Part shown: positions 8,494 through 16,715 of the stretch, piece after piece | Layout: each line of letters begins with the position of its first letter | Position numbering within the stretch: position 1 is the first letter of the stretch | NCBI RefSeq assembly: GCF_009601055.1 | Contig: NZ_WITI01000001.1 | Coordinates: 266,737-330,736 of the forward strand | DNA: 64,000 nucleotides | Direction of reading: 5' to 3' | From: Lactococcus sp. dk101 | GTDB lineage: Bacteria > Bacillota > Bacilli > Lactobacillales > Streptococcaceae | The notes under the pieces: model-generated | The model's input: the letters and a program-made list of their open reading frames with translations, nothing else | What the model was told of the DNA's origin: nothing | The model's database searches: none | Position numbers and translations under genes: made by a program

Positions 8494-9204
8494 ATGTTTA
8501 TCAATCAATTAAAAAAATTACGTCAAAACAAAGAAATGACGCAAAAGCAAATGGCTGACCTCATGGAGGTGTCGCTGGTGTCTTATAGCAACTGGGAACG
8601 CGGTTTGAAGTCGCCCTCGAAAGAGAATATGCAGAAATTGGTACAGTTTTTTGAGCTTCCGCTCTATCAATTAGAGGGACGCGATGAAATTGAAGGCCAA
8701 CTGCTCGAACAATTTGCTCAGCTTTCACAATTTCGGAAGAAAAAAGTGGTCAGTTTTGCCAAAAAACAAGCGGTTGAGCAAGCTGAAGATTTTCTGACCT
8801 TCAAGCAAAGTAAAATTTACAATAAGGTCAAGGTTTATGAAGGTTTGTCAGCTGGGACAGGATTTGGTGTCACTGGTGACGGAAGTTTTGATCAGGTTTT
8901 GACAGATGAAGAATTGCCGACCTATGATATTGCGGCTTGGATTCGTGGGGATTCGATGGAGCCTAAATTTTTGGACTGGTCGGTTGCCCTGATTCGAGAG
9001 ACAGGTTTTGATTATGATGGGGCAATCTATGCTGTTTATGTCGAAGAAACCAACACGACATATATCAAGAAAGTCTTTGTCGAAAAGGATGGTCTGAGAT
9101 TGGAGTCGCTCAATAAAAAATATCCCGACCGTTTCATTAGTCTGGAAGACCACCCGATGATTATTGGAAAAATCGTTGGAAATTTTGTGCCGATTTCAGA
9201 GTAA
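8494..9204 (+). CDS. hdiR: HdiR-type LexA-like SOS repressor
   Basis: 236 residues. Helix-turn-helix (XRE type) at residues 5-60 (MTQKQMADLMEVS... SNWERG), then an S24/LexA self-cleavage domain. GDSMEP holds the catalytic Ser (about residue 152) and TYIKKVF the Lys (about 190); the likely scissile Ala-Gly is in GLSAGTG (about 125). It matches L. lactis HdiR, a regulator inactivated by RecA-stimulated self-cleavage and ClpP. RBS AAAGGAG. It heads an operon with a Y-family polymerase and YolD, so it probably represses an error-prone repair cassette. Confidence 0.9.
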   Translation: MFINQLKKLRQNKEMTQKQMADLMEVSLVSYSNWERGLKSPSKENMQKLVQFFELPLYQLEGRDEIEGQLLEQFAQLSQFRKKKVVSFAKKQAVEQAEDFLTFKQSKIYNKVKVYEGLSAGTGFGVTGDGSFDQVLTDEELPTYDIAAWIRGDSMEPKFLDWSVALIRETGFDYDGAIYAVYVEETNTTYIKKVFVEKDGLRLESLNKKYPDRFISLEDHPMIIGKIVGNFVPISE

Positions 9205-9215
9205 GGAGGCAAATC

Positions 9216-10706
9216 ATGGAAGATGAGGACAAAGAAAAACAAATCAATTTTGACTATGCCAGAGAACCACGGCGAGACATCGCATTTGTAGATATGAAAA
9301 GTTTTTATGCGTCCGTTGAATGTTTGAAAAGAGGACTTCATCCTTTGTCGGCCTGTTTGTGTGTGATGAGTCGTGCTGATAATTCCAATGGCCTAATCTT
9401 AGCCAGTTCTCCGACCTTCAAATGGGCATTTGGCAAGTACAATGTCAGCAGAAGTCGAGATTTACCATTTGATGTGAACAGTCGAAAATTTAATTGGTAC
9501 AAATGGAATAAAGACCATGCAAGCCCTTGGAAGACAGAAATCGAAGCTCCGAGTCCAGCTTATGTTGCTCATATTGAACATTGGGCTAAAAAAACGATTT
9601 TTGCTCCTCCGTCTATGGGGGATTATATCGAGGTCAATGGAAAAATTCAAAAGGCCATTCATCAAGAAATTGCTCCATTTGAAGATTGCTTTTGGTACTC
9701 GATTGATGAAGGCTTTATTGATTTGACCAGTTCGCTTAACTACCATGTCAGTAGGGTCCAAGAAAAATTGCCTGCGTCCACCAAGTTGGACTTGGTTTCA
9801 AAAAAGCTGCAGAGGGTCATTTATGATGCGACAGATGGCATTATTTCAACGGTCGGCATGAGCAATTCAAATCCTTTACTGGCTAAGCTGGCGCTGGATA
9901 ATTATGCCAAGCATGAACCGACCATGCGTGCTCTTATCAATTATGAAGACGTTCCAGACAAACTTTGGACCTTGTCAGAGCTGACAGACTTCTGGGGAAT
10001 TGGTGAGCGAACCAAGAAGAACCTAGCCAAACTTGATATTCATTCGATTGATGCATTAGCACATGCCAATCCTGACCTGCTCAAGAAAAAAATGGGCTTG
10101 ATTGGCGTGCAGCTTTATTGCCATGCAAATGGGATTGATGAGAGTTTTTTACAAGAAGAACCTTATCGTCCTAAAAATCGGAGCATCAGTAATTCGACTA
10201 CCCTGCCACGCGACTATTATCATAAGGCAAGCATCATGCTGGTGTTACGAGAATTGGCGGAGCAGGTTGCCATTCGTTTGCGACGCATTCATCAAGAGGC
10301 AACGACACTTACACTTTATGTTGGCTACGCGTTTAGCGAAAACAAGCGGGCCATCAATTGTTCACGAAAAATCGAGCCAACTAACAACACTCGAAAATTG
10401 TGTGACGCCATTGCCATGCTTTTTCTTGAAAAATATGAAGAAGGTGGTGTTCGGCGTCTGGGCGTGACATATTCGAATTTAATCGCAGAGCCATTTCATT
10501 TGATTAGTCTATTTGATGAAGATGAGCAGGATTTCTACAATGAAGAAAAGGAAAATAAATTGCAAGAAACCATTGATGATATTCGCAGTCAGTATGGCTT
10601 TACCAAAATATTAAAAGCGTCAGCGCTGACAAAAGACTCCCGTCTTATCAGTCGCAGCAAGCAGATTGGCGGACATTCTGCAGGAGGTTTAGATGGCTTA
10701 CAGTAA
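9216..10706 (+). CDS. umuC: Y-family DNA polymerase, UmuC/UvrX type
   Basis: 496 residues; ATG preceded by GGAGGC. Translesion polymerase: IAFVDMKSFYASVE (about residue 22) carries the first metal Asp and the steric YA pair, SIDEGFID (about 167) the catalytic Asp-Glu, and the helix-hairpin-helix LTDFWGIGERTKKNLAKL follows (about 260). The long C-terminal little-finger region fits the UvrX/YqjW class of Gram-positives. Overlaps yolD by 14 bases. Contains palindromes at 9974 (LSELT) and 10619 (ASALT). SOS control by hdiR is inferred from the operon. Confidence 0.92.
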   Translation: MEDEDKEKQINFDYAREPRRDIAFVDMKSFYASVECLKRGLHPLSACLCVMSRADNSNGLILASSPTFKWAFGKYNVSRSRDLPFDVNSRKFNWYKWNKDHASPWKTEIEAPSPAYVAHIEHWAKKTIFAPPSMGDYIEVNGKIQKAIHQEIAPFEDCFWYSIDEGFIDLTSSLNYHVSRVQEKLPASTKLDLVSKKLQRVIYDATDGIISTVGMSNSNPLLAKLALDNYAKHEPTMRALINYEDVPDKLWTLSELTDFWGIGERTKKNLAKLDIHSIDALAHANPDLLKKKMGLIGVQLYCHANGIDESFLQEEPYRPKNRSISNSTTLPRDYYHKASIMLVLRELAEQVAIRLRRIHQEATTLTLYVGYAFSENKRAINCSRKIEPTNNTRKLCDAIAMLFLEKYEEGGVRRLGVTYSNLIAEPFHLISLFDEDEQDFYNEEKENKLQETIDDIRSQYGFTKILKASALTKDSRLISRSKQIGGHSAGGLDGLQ

Positions 10707-11088
10707 GGTAGATCGGACTTATCACCCGTCCAAAGCAATTCGCGAATACCAAGATCGTGGCATGATGAAATGGCAGGGCTTCTATCTGTCAGAGCATAGC
10801 AGTGCCATGCGCCAATGGCAAGCAGAAGAGAGAAATCCTGTCAGTACTGACCAGATGGAAAGCGAAGAAAAAGCACAGCTTTTAAGCCAATCCATGCTCA
10901 ATTCATTTGAGATTGTTTTGAAAATGAAACCGGGTAGATTAGAAGATGAGCAGATAGGAAGCGTGCGTGAATGGCTGAGTCCGAGTGAAATTTTATTTGA
11001 AAGCCGTCAGCATAAATTGAAACACGTAAGTGTTGCAAAGATTTTGAACATCAAAAAAGCCGACCTTAAAGAATGGGACGACGATTAA
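10693..11088 (+). CDS. YolD-like protein
   Basis: 131 residues, overlapping the polymerase gene by 14 bases; AGGAGG lies inside the end of that gene. The N-terminus (DRGMMKWQGFYLSEHSSAM) is the YolD-like signature. YolD-like genes commonly sit beside UmuC/UvrX polymerases and are thought to help them. Palindrome copy at 10840-10851 encodes PVSTDQ. Confidence 0.85.
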   Translation: MAYSKVDRTYHPSKAIREYQDRGMMKWQGFYLSEHSSAMRQWQAEERNPVSTDQMESEEKAQLLSQSMLNSFEIVLKMKPGRLEDEQIGSVREWLSPSEILFESRQHKLKHVSVAKILNIKKADLKEWDDD

Positions 11089-11366
11089 TACTGTTTAACT
11101 TCTAAAAATACCATTTAGAAGTTGCTTCGCTGTCGATGATCTCTACACGAACAAGTTCGTTAGTCGCAGTCGCAAAGTTTGCATCAACGCATAAAAGATT
11201 TGTCCGTTTGCTTCGCGACTAAAGTCACAAGAGCAAAACGGCTTCAGCGATTTACAGCCAATGCCTTTATTGTTTGAACTTTAGTTCATTACAGATAAAG
11301 GGCAAATGTTTTATGGGACAGCGTAGCAATCTACTAAAAGCTAGCACTTTTAGAGGTTAACTAGTA
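11089..11366. repeat. Copy 1 of a non-coding hairpin-rich element (MITE-like, 278 bp)
   Basis: The ends are imperfect inverted repeats: left TACTGTTTAACTTCTAAAA, right (complement) TACTAGTTAACCTCTAAAA. Each end is itself a hairpin (AACTTCTAAA / TTTAGAAGTT at left; CTAAAAG / CTTTTAG at right). Inside are CGAACAAGTTCG and further stems. A second copy lies inverted at 18407-18670; the ends are nearly identical and the middle has diverged with indels. No reading frame. It sits between the convergent yolD and TetR genes. Confidence 0.8.
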
Positions 11367-11403
11367 TAAAATTATAAACACAGTGTCTAAAAAAACAGAA
11401 AAA

Positions 11404-11940
11404 TTAGTTGATGAGTTCAATCAATAGTTCTGTGATTTCGGCAGGTGTTTCTTTTTTATTTCTGCGAATCCACGCTTGCGTAACACCAAAAACAGCATTG
11501 GCAAAATAGGTTGTGGCGTAAATTTCGCCAAGTTTTCCAATATCATGGTGTCTAGGATTTTGTGGAAAAATGGAACTCTCCAGTAAATCTTTTAATTTTT
11601 GTAACATGAAAAGATGAATTTCTTTACTGCCATTTTCGGAAAGTAAACTGGCATAAATTTCATTGTGATCTAAAAATTGATAGGTCTCAAGTAGCGTAGC
11701 GCGTAGGTTTCCGTTGTTTTTTTCAAAAACATATTGAACAGTATTAAAGAGCATTTTTTGATAAGCGTCAATCATGTCGTATTTATCTTGATAGTGCGTG
11801 TAAAAACCACTTCTTGAAATGCCAGCCGTTTTTACAAGTTCTGTTGTTGAGATTTGGTCAAAAGCTTTTCTCTTGAGCAACTCAATCATTGCGTCTCGAA
11901 GTGCAATTTTAGTTCGGTCTTTACGCGGATCATTGGTCAT
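11404..11940 (-). CDS. TetR/AcrR-family regulator next to yhgE
   Basis: 178 residues from ATG 11940, which has GGAGG 8 bases upstream; a TTG at 11955 overlaps that RBS and is rejected. TetR-type helix-turn-helix at about residues 25-55 (ISTTELVKTAGISRSGFYTHYQDKYDM). Divergent from the YhgE/Pip gene. Two similar sites, TGTAC-N5-GTCCA and TGGAC-N5-GTCCA, lie in the two promoters, so it probably represses itself and yhgE. Confidence 0.85.
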   Translation of the reverse strand: MTNDPRKDRTKIALRDAMIELLKRKAFDQISTTELVKTAGISRSGFYTHYQDKYDMIDAYQKMLFNTVQYVFEKNNGNLRATLLETYQFLDHNEIYASLLSENGSKEIHLFMLQKLKDLLESSIFPQNPRHHDIGKLGEIYATTYFANAVFGVTQAWIRRNKKETPAEITELLIELIN

Positions 11941-11972
11941 GGAAAACGCCTCCAAGTTCTAAGTCTTATTTT

Positions 11973-12001
11973 ATTATAGACATAAATGTACAAACTGTCC
12001 A
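11973..12001 (-). promoter_or_regulatory. tetR promoter with operator site A
   Basis: On the minus strand TGGACA (12001-11996), a 17-base spacer and TATAAT (11978-11973). The -35 overlaps TGTAC-AAACT-GTCCA (11987-12001). Confidence 0.7.
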
Positions 12002-12018
12002 AAAATGAAGCTTATAAA

Positions 12019-12078
12019 TTGTCAATTTTTGAAAAAAGGTTATAATACAATTATATCAATTTTTGGACGGAGTGTCCA
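12019..12078 (+). promoter_or_regulatory. yhgE promoter with operator site B
   Basis: TTGTCA (12019-12024), 16-base spacer, TATAAT (12041-12046). TGGAC-GGAGT-GTCCA (12064-12078) lies about 18-32 bases past the -10, a roadblock position for the adjacent TetR regulator. Confidence 0.75.
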
Positions 12079-12122
12079 TAACAAATTGAATTAAATAAAA
12101 TAATCATTCAAAAGGGGAGAAA

Positions 12123-14396
12123 ATGCTGAAAAACGAGTGGAAAGCAATTTTTAAACACAAATTTTTTATCGTTGTTATTATAGCACTGGCGCTGATTCCA
12201 GCCCTTTATAACTATGTCTTTTTAGGGTCAATGTGGGATCCGTATGGAAAACTCAACGAGTTACCCGTTGCCGTTGTCAATTTGGACAAGTCGTCCGAAT
12301 TAGAAGGTAAAAAAATCGAAATTGGTGATACGATTGTCAGTCAAATGAAGCAATCGAAGGATTTAGACTATCATTTTGTTTCTGAAAAAGAGGCATCTGA
12401 CGGGATAAAATCAGGGAAATATTATATGAAAATCACTTTCCCCAAAAATCTCTCAAGTCAAGCGGCGAGCTTGATGACAGACAATCCAAAATCCGTTCAA
12501 GTGGACTATCAAACGACCAGTGGTCACAATTACATTTCATCAAAAATGAGTGAAAGTGCCATGAACAAGCTGAAAGCGGAAGTTTCTGGTGATATTACAG
12601 AGACATATACGAAAGCTATTTTTGACAGCTTGTCCACTTTGAAAACAGGAATGAATGAAGCCGCAGATGGTTCGTCCAAATTAGCCACAGGTGCAAGCCA
12701 AGCTAAAAATGGCTCACAAACGCTCAGCTCAAACTTGGATACTTTAGCAAAATCAAGTTTGACATTTAGCGATGGTGCAAATAGTCTCAATGTTGGGCTA
12801 AATCAATATTTGTCTGGTATTGAGTCTGCCTCAACAGGTGCAAATCAATTAGCTACTGGGACGAAAACCTATGTTTCAGGTGTGCAACAAGCAGCAGCTG
12901 GTACAAAAACATTGAACGAAAGCTCATCAGAGCTGACCAGTGGTATCAGTAGCTTGCAAGAGGGCTTGTCAAAAATGGCTAGCGAAACCGAAATGTCTGA
13001 TGCAGACAAAGCCAGTCTTGCAAGTCTTCAGTCAGGGCTGACAAAGCTGAATGCTTCCATTCAAGCAGGGGCGACAAATAGTGCTAGCGCTCAAGCGGTG
13101 ACCGCAGACCTTAAAAATGTCGAGGACATCTTGACCAATAAGCTGGTTCAAAATCAAGCCGCCGCAATCATGAAGACACAGGCTTATCAAAGCTTATCTG
13201 CTGAAGGAAAAGCTGAAATTATGACAGCCATGCAAACGTCTGCTCAAAATGATTTGGCAGCTGTATCGACTAGTCTGAAAGATGTCGAAAGCCAGCTTCA
13301 AGCCATGAATGCACAGACACAAGCACTTGCACAGGCTTCAAACCAAGCACTTCCTGCAGCAAATCAAACATTGACGAAGCTTTCAAATGGACTTTTAACA
13401 GTCAATACAGCTCTCAATAGTCAAGTCATGCCAGGACTTAGCCAGCTTCAAACAGGAGCCAATGCTTACACAGCAGGTGTCAGTCAAGTCAATACAGGTT
13501 TGCAGACTCTGAGTCAAAATTCAACACAACTCACTACAGGAAGCAGCCAACTTGCAACAGGACTTGCGACACTCACAGCCAACCAAACAGCTTTAGCTGA
13601 TGGTGGCAGTCAACTTGAAACAGGCGCAAGTAAAATCGCATCTGGCAGTCAACAATTAGCGAGCGGAAGTAACAGCTTAACGACTGGCTTAAATCAAGTC
13701 TCAACAGGAACTTCTCAGTTGGCTTCATCACTTCAAACAGCGGATAGCAGTTTGAAAAAAACCAACAGTAAAACAAGCAATGCAACAGCAATCGCAAAAC
13801 CAGTCACGCTTAAAAAGACAGACGCAGATAAAGTTGAGAAAAACGGCGTCGGAATGGCACCTTATATGATTTGTGTGGCCTTGTTTGTCGGTGCTCTTTC
13901 ATCAAATGTCGTGATTGGGACAGGCTTCTCAGGAAAATCATGGAAAACAGGACGTGAGTTTATGCTCGCAAAAATTGGAACGAACGGAGTCGTTGCCCTC
14001 CTTCAAGCCCTGATTGTTTATGGCGCGGTTGTCTTGCTCGGTTTAGTTCCAAAATATCCACTCAAGACATTGTTCGCTGTGATTTTGATAAGTTTCACAT
14101 TCATGGCAATCGTCACCTTCTTTGTGACCTTGCTAGGAAAAGTTGGCGATTTCCTGATGATTATCCTTTTAGTACTCCAACTTGCGACAAGTGCAGGAAC
14201 TTATCCTATCGAACTGACAGATAAAATTTATCAAGTGATTAGTCCACTTTTACCAATGACTTACGGACTCAAAATGCTTCGTCAAACCATTGGGTTGGAC
14301 GGCAATATCACACTCTTAGCAGTTGGCTTCATCATTGTCATTGCAATCTTTACAGGACTCTTAAGCTTCTTCAAACGCATGCCAAGATTAGCCTAA
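12123..14396 (+). CDS. yhgE: YhgE/Pip-family membrane protein
   Basis: 757 residues. One membrane segment near the N-terminus (residues 15-35, then LNELPVAVVNLDKSSEL, typical of YhgE/Pip), a roughly 550-residue extracellular region, then about five C-terminal membrane segments (from residue 580). The extracellular part has about 11-residue repeats of the form xLxxGxxxLxxG (for example NQLATGTKTY, SQLATGLATL), predicted to make a long helical stalk. Lactococcal Pip is the receptor for c2-type phages; EsaA of type VII secretion is a distant relative. Palindrome at 13031 encodes QSGLT. Confidence 0.88.
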   Translation: MLKNEWKAIFKHKFFIVVIIALALIPALYNYVFLGSMWDPYGKLNELPVAVVNLDKSSELEGKKIEIGDTIVSQMKQSKDLDYHFVSEKEASDGIKSGKYYMKITFPKNLSSQAASLMTDNPKSVQVDYQTTSGHNYISSKMSESAMNKLKAEVSGDITETYTKAIFDSLSTLKTGMNEAADGSSKLATGASQAKNGSQTLSSNLDTLAKSSLTFSDGANSLNVGLNQYLSGIESASTGANQLATGTKTYVSGVQQAAAGTKTLNESSSELTSGISSLQEGLSKMASETEMSDADKASLASLQSGLTKLNASIQAGATNSASAQAVTADLKNVEDILTNKLVQNQAAAIMKTQAYQSLSAEGKAEIMTAMQTSAQNDLAAVSTSLKDVESQLQAMNAQTQALAQASNQALPAANQTLTKLSNGLLTVNTALNSQVMPGLSQLQTGANAYTAGVSQVNTGLQTLSQNSTQLTTGSSQLATGLATLTANQTALADGGSQLETGASKIASGSQQLASGSNSLTTGLNQVSTGTSQLASSLQTADSSLKKTNSKTSNATAIAKPVTLKKTDADKVEKNGVGMAPYMICVALFVGALSSNVVIGTGFSGKSWKTGREFMLAKIGTNGVVALLQALIVYGAVVLLGLVPKYPLKTLFAVILISFTFMAIVTFFVTLLGKVGDFLMIILLVLQLATSAGTYPIELTDKIYQVISPLLPMTYGLKMLRQTIGLDGNITLLAVGFIIVIAIFTGLLSFFKRMPRLA

Positions 14397-14406
14397 ATAA
14401 AGAAAG

Positions 14407-14435
14407 AAAAGAATCGCTTCGGCTGTTCTTTTTTT
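14407..14435 (+). terminator. Terminator of yhgE
   Basis: AAAAGAA...GC-TTCG-GC...TTCTTTT stem with one mismatch and UUCG loop, then T run. Confidence 0.8.
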
Positions 14436-14519
14436 GTTTTATTTTCTTTAAAAAAAGCATGATTTTTCAGCGCCACTTTCTGTTAATTGTGATAAAATAT
14501 GGAATAAATAGAATACGAA

Positions 14520-14762
14520 ATGGAGGGAAATCATGAAAAAAAGAGTTTAAGTATCGGTGTTATCGTATTTATAGCAGGACTTGTAGGCAGTCTTGTATCA
14601 ATCGTTGAGCCACTTTCAACAAGCGATAACACGATAACATTAGCCATCACAGAGCTTTACCAATCCACTGGTATCATCACAAGCAGCAGTCTCATCTTGC
14701 CAATATTATCTTGCATTGCCCTGTTCATCGGCTACCTCTTGGTGAGAGTGTTGGATAAATAA
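14520..14762 (+). CDS. Small two-TM membrane protein with a shifted start
   Basis: The open frame from ATG 14520 gives 80 residues with two membrane segments (about 12-32 and 57-76). However, the GGAGGG RBS points to ATG 14533, whose frame ends after five codons (ATG AAA AAA AGA GTT TAA). One more A in the seven-A run at 14536-14542 would join that ATG to the open frame as MKKKSLSIGVIV. Either the gene is off by a one-base slip or the assembly lost one A. I know no family for it. Confidence 0.6.
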   Translation: MEGNHEKKSLSIGVIVFIAGLVGSLVSIVEPLSTSDNTITLAITELYQSTGIITSSSLILPILSCIALFIGYLLVRVLDK

Positions 14763-14784
14763 TAAAAGTAATATTTTTAAAGCG

Positions 14785-14811
14785 ACTAGACCTTCAAGTC
14801 TAGTTTTTTTT
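14785..14811 (+). terminator. Terminator after the small membrane protein
   Basis: ACTAGAC-CTTCAA-GTCTAGT, then eight T. Confidence 0.92.
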
Positions 14812-14852
14812 GATAAAATTTGGTAAAATGAAGCTGTAAAATTCATTTGACA

Positions 14853-14880
14853 GTCTCCTTGCAAGAGACGTTCAAGGAGG
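14853..14880 (+). promoter_or_regulatory. Two mutually exclusive leader hairpins, one hiding the Shine-Dalgarno
   Basis: CTCCTTG (14855-14861) is a perfect complement of CAAGGAG (14873-14879), which is the Shine-Dalgarno of the next gene. The overlapping pair GTCTC (14853-14857) / GAGAC (14865-14869) cannot form at the same time and would free it. This is the layout of an on/off translational switch; the signal is unknown. Confidence 0.55.
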
Positions 14881-14885
14881 AAAAT

Positions 14886-15218
14886 ATGGCTGATAAATAT
14901 ACTGAAGCACAAGTTGAAGAAATTAAAAATAAGATTTTAGAAGCGCTGGAAAATGTCATTGACCCTGAACTCGGTATTGATATTATCAATCTTGGCTTGG
15001 TTTATGAGATTGTCTTTGATGACAGCGGCTTGACTGAAATCAAGATGACTTTGACGACAATGGGCTGCCCTTTGGCGGATATTTTGACAGATCAAATCCA
15101 CGACTCGCTCAAAGAAGTTGAAGAAGTAACCGAAATCAAAGTGAATTTGGTCTGGTATCCTGCATGGACAGTTGACAAAATGTCACGTTATGCTCGGATT
15201 GCATTGGGCATTAGATAA
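14886..15218 (+). CDS. MIP18/DUF59-family iron-sulfur assembly protein
   Basis: 110 residues from ATG 14886 after CAAGGAGG. IDPELGIDIINLGLVYEI (about residues 25-42) and MGCPLAD with the conserved Cys (about 60) are the MIP18/SufT signature. The family helps deliver or mature Fe-S clusters. The C-terminal WYPAWTVDKMSRYARIALG is typical of the PaaD-like Firmicutes form. It stands alone with its own leader. Confidence 0.88.
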   Translation: MADKYTEAQVEEIKNKILEALENVIDPELGIDIINLGLVYEIVFDDSGLTEIKMTLTTMGCPLADILTDQIHDSLKEVEEVTEIKVNLVWYPAWTVDKMSRYARIALGIR

Positions 15219-15358
15219 AGAAATAAGAAAAGCAGGCTGTTTTCAGTGTGTTTTTTTATTGGCGATATTTCATTTGACAATTTAGATGAAATAGGGCGAA
15301 AAATAGGGTACAATAAGGGGAGAAGCTAGCTGATGAGGGGCAGAAAGGATGATGGAAA

Positions 15359-15946
15359 ATGAATGAAAAAGATGAAATGAAGCAGCTTATTCAACGCAAA
15401 ATTAGCATGTATTTTGTGCTGGTCGTTTTATTTTTCGTATTTGACTTTTTGCTCAGCCAAAATAAGCAAGACGAATGGATCAATCAATTTTCCTTTGCCA
15501 GACATCGCTTGATTTATTTGCTTGTTTTCATTGCGTTTGCCTTGGTTCATTTATTGCTCAGCTACCTAAAAATGAAGAAGCGGAAAGATAAAATTCCGGA
15601 AAAAAATTCGGAAGAGTATCATTTTCTTCTGCAAAAGGAATACAATTATTATGAGCGTGAGGTGGCGCTTGGGGATCGTAAACTAGACTTTTTGAAAGAA
15701 GTATCGCCAATCATCGTTACTTTTGTTTTCCTACAAGGTTTGTTTGAAAAAATATTTACAGAGAGCATTCAGATGGAATTTAGTGAGATTTTAGGTTTTG
15801 TGATTGTTTTATTTTATGTTTTTGTCTTTATGGAAACTTGGCACACTTATCGGATTGATACGGGTTATCTCTTACAGTTTAAAAATGAATTGACTGAATT
15901 TGACAATCAAGAAAAACGAAAAGAAAAAGAAGGCTGTCAGCACTGA
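15359..15946 (+). CDS. Membrane protein of unknown function, stop codon supplied by the palindrome
   Basis: 195 residues with about four hydrophobic segments (about residues 18-36, 53-72, 115-135, 142-162), a Lys-rich cytoplasmic loop and a highly charged C-terminus. RBS AAAGGA lies 9 bases before the ATG. I recognise no family. The last codons are GGC TGT CAG CAC TGA: the palindrome GTCAGCACTGAC at 15936-15947 provides the stop codon and the stem of the terminator. Confidence 0.7.
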   Translation: MNEKDEMKQLIQRKISMYFVLVVLFFVFDFLLSQNKQDEWINQFSFARHRLIYLLVFIAFALVHLLLSYLKMKKRKDKIPEKNSEEYHFLLQKEYNYYEREVALGDRKLDFLKEVSPIIVTFVFLQGLFEKIFTESIQMEFSEILGFVIVLFYVFVFMETWHTYRIDTGYLLQFKNELTEFDNQEKRKEKEGCQH

Positions 15947-15957
15947 CAGCTTTTTAT
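15930..15957 (+). terminator. Terminator overlapping the stop codon, built on the palindrome
   Basis: AAG(G)CTGTCAG / CTGACAGCTT with a T-rich tail; core GTCAGCACTGAC 15936-15947. Confidence 0.75.
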
Positions 15958-15973
15958 TTTGTGCCATTTTTTA

Positions 15974-16015
15974 AGTCTTTAGACTGATGTCAGCCAGCCT
16001 TTGCTATGCTATAAT
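15974..16015 (+). promoter_or_regulatory. liaF promoter with AGTCT-TT-AGACT palindrome (candidate LiaR/CesR box)
   Basis: The palindrome at 15974-15985 lies directly upstream of a weak -35 ATGTCA (15987-15992); 17 bases later is TATAAT (16010-16015) with an extended TG. The ATG at 16022 is only seven bases past the -10, so the transcript probably starts at or next to the start codon. Confidence 0.7.
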
Positions 16016-16021
16016 GAGGGT

Positions 16022-16666
16022 ATGAGTAAACGACTAAAGGCAATTATTATCATTGAGATTGTAATATTGATTGGATTATTGTTTCATGTAATCAGAACGC
16101 CTCATATGTGGATGATGGTGCTACTCGCACTTTTATTTACTTATTTGGCAAACCGTTCGCGGTCAAAAGCTTTAAGAATTATCAGCATCGTTTTCTGGGC
16201 GACCGCCGCGATGGTGCTTTTTACTGTCGGTTGGTTTTGGGCAGCCATCTTTTTCCCAGCCCTCATGTGTATCATTTTCTGGAAGAATAATCCGCGCTCA
16301 GACAATCGACAAGCGCCACGAAACTTCTACGAAAGTTTTTATGATCAACCTGTCAGCGCTGACGAAACAGTAACCAAAGCAAATGGCAATGACATTATTG
16401 ATCTAGCCAGCGTGCATTATCGTCATGCAGGAAATCACTTGTCCATCAAAAAAAATACAGGCAATACTAAAATCATCGTTCCTGAAGATGTCGCAGTCAT
16501 TCTGGATATTTCTGTTGGAACAGGCGTGGTTAAAATTTTTAATGAAGCCGCAAAAATCAACACGAAAAATATTCGTTATTTCAGTGATCATTTAGGTGAT
16601 TATAAGAAGAAAATTAAGATTACGATTGACGTTCAAACAGGAAACGTTGAAATCGTTCAAGGATAG
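16022..16666 (+). CDS. liaF: LiaF-like membrane protein, probably leaderless
   Basis: 214 residues. Start is ATG 16022, since the longer frame from 16001 runs through the promoter. About four membrane segments in residues 7-95, then a soluble C-terminal beta-rich domain (about 120-214), the LiaF layout. LiaF restrains the LiaS kinase. GAGGG is too close to the ATG to act as an RBS (one base). First gene of liaF-liaS-liaR. Palindrome at 16352 encodes PVSADE in the linker. Confidence 0.82.
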   Translation: MSKRLKAIIIIEIVILIGLLFHVIRTPHMWMMVLLALLFTYLANRSRSKALRIISIVFWATAAMVLFTVGWFWAAIFFPALMCIIFWKNNPRSDNRQAPRNFYESFYDQPVSADETVTKANGNDIIDLASVHYRHAGNHLSIKKNTGNTKIIVPEDVAVILDISVGTGVVKIFNEAAKINTKNIRYFSDHLGDYKKKIKITIDVQTGNVEIVQG

Positions 16667-16675
16667 ATTAACTGA

Positions 16676-16715
16676 AGGGAGCGGAGGCTTTCTCGTTAAG
16701 CCTTCAAAATGAAAT
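16676..16715 (+). promoter_or_regulatory. Hairpin bridging a distant Shine-Dalgarno to the liaS start
   Basis: AAGGGAG (16675-16681) is 34 bases from the ATG at 16716, too far. GGAGGCTT (16683-16690) and AAGCCTTC (16698-16705) form an 8-bp stem (one G-T pair). Folding it leaves about 11 bases, a workable distance. A TGA two codons upstream rules out an earlier start. Confidence 0.6.
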
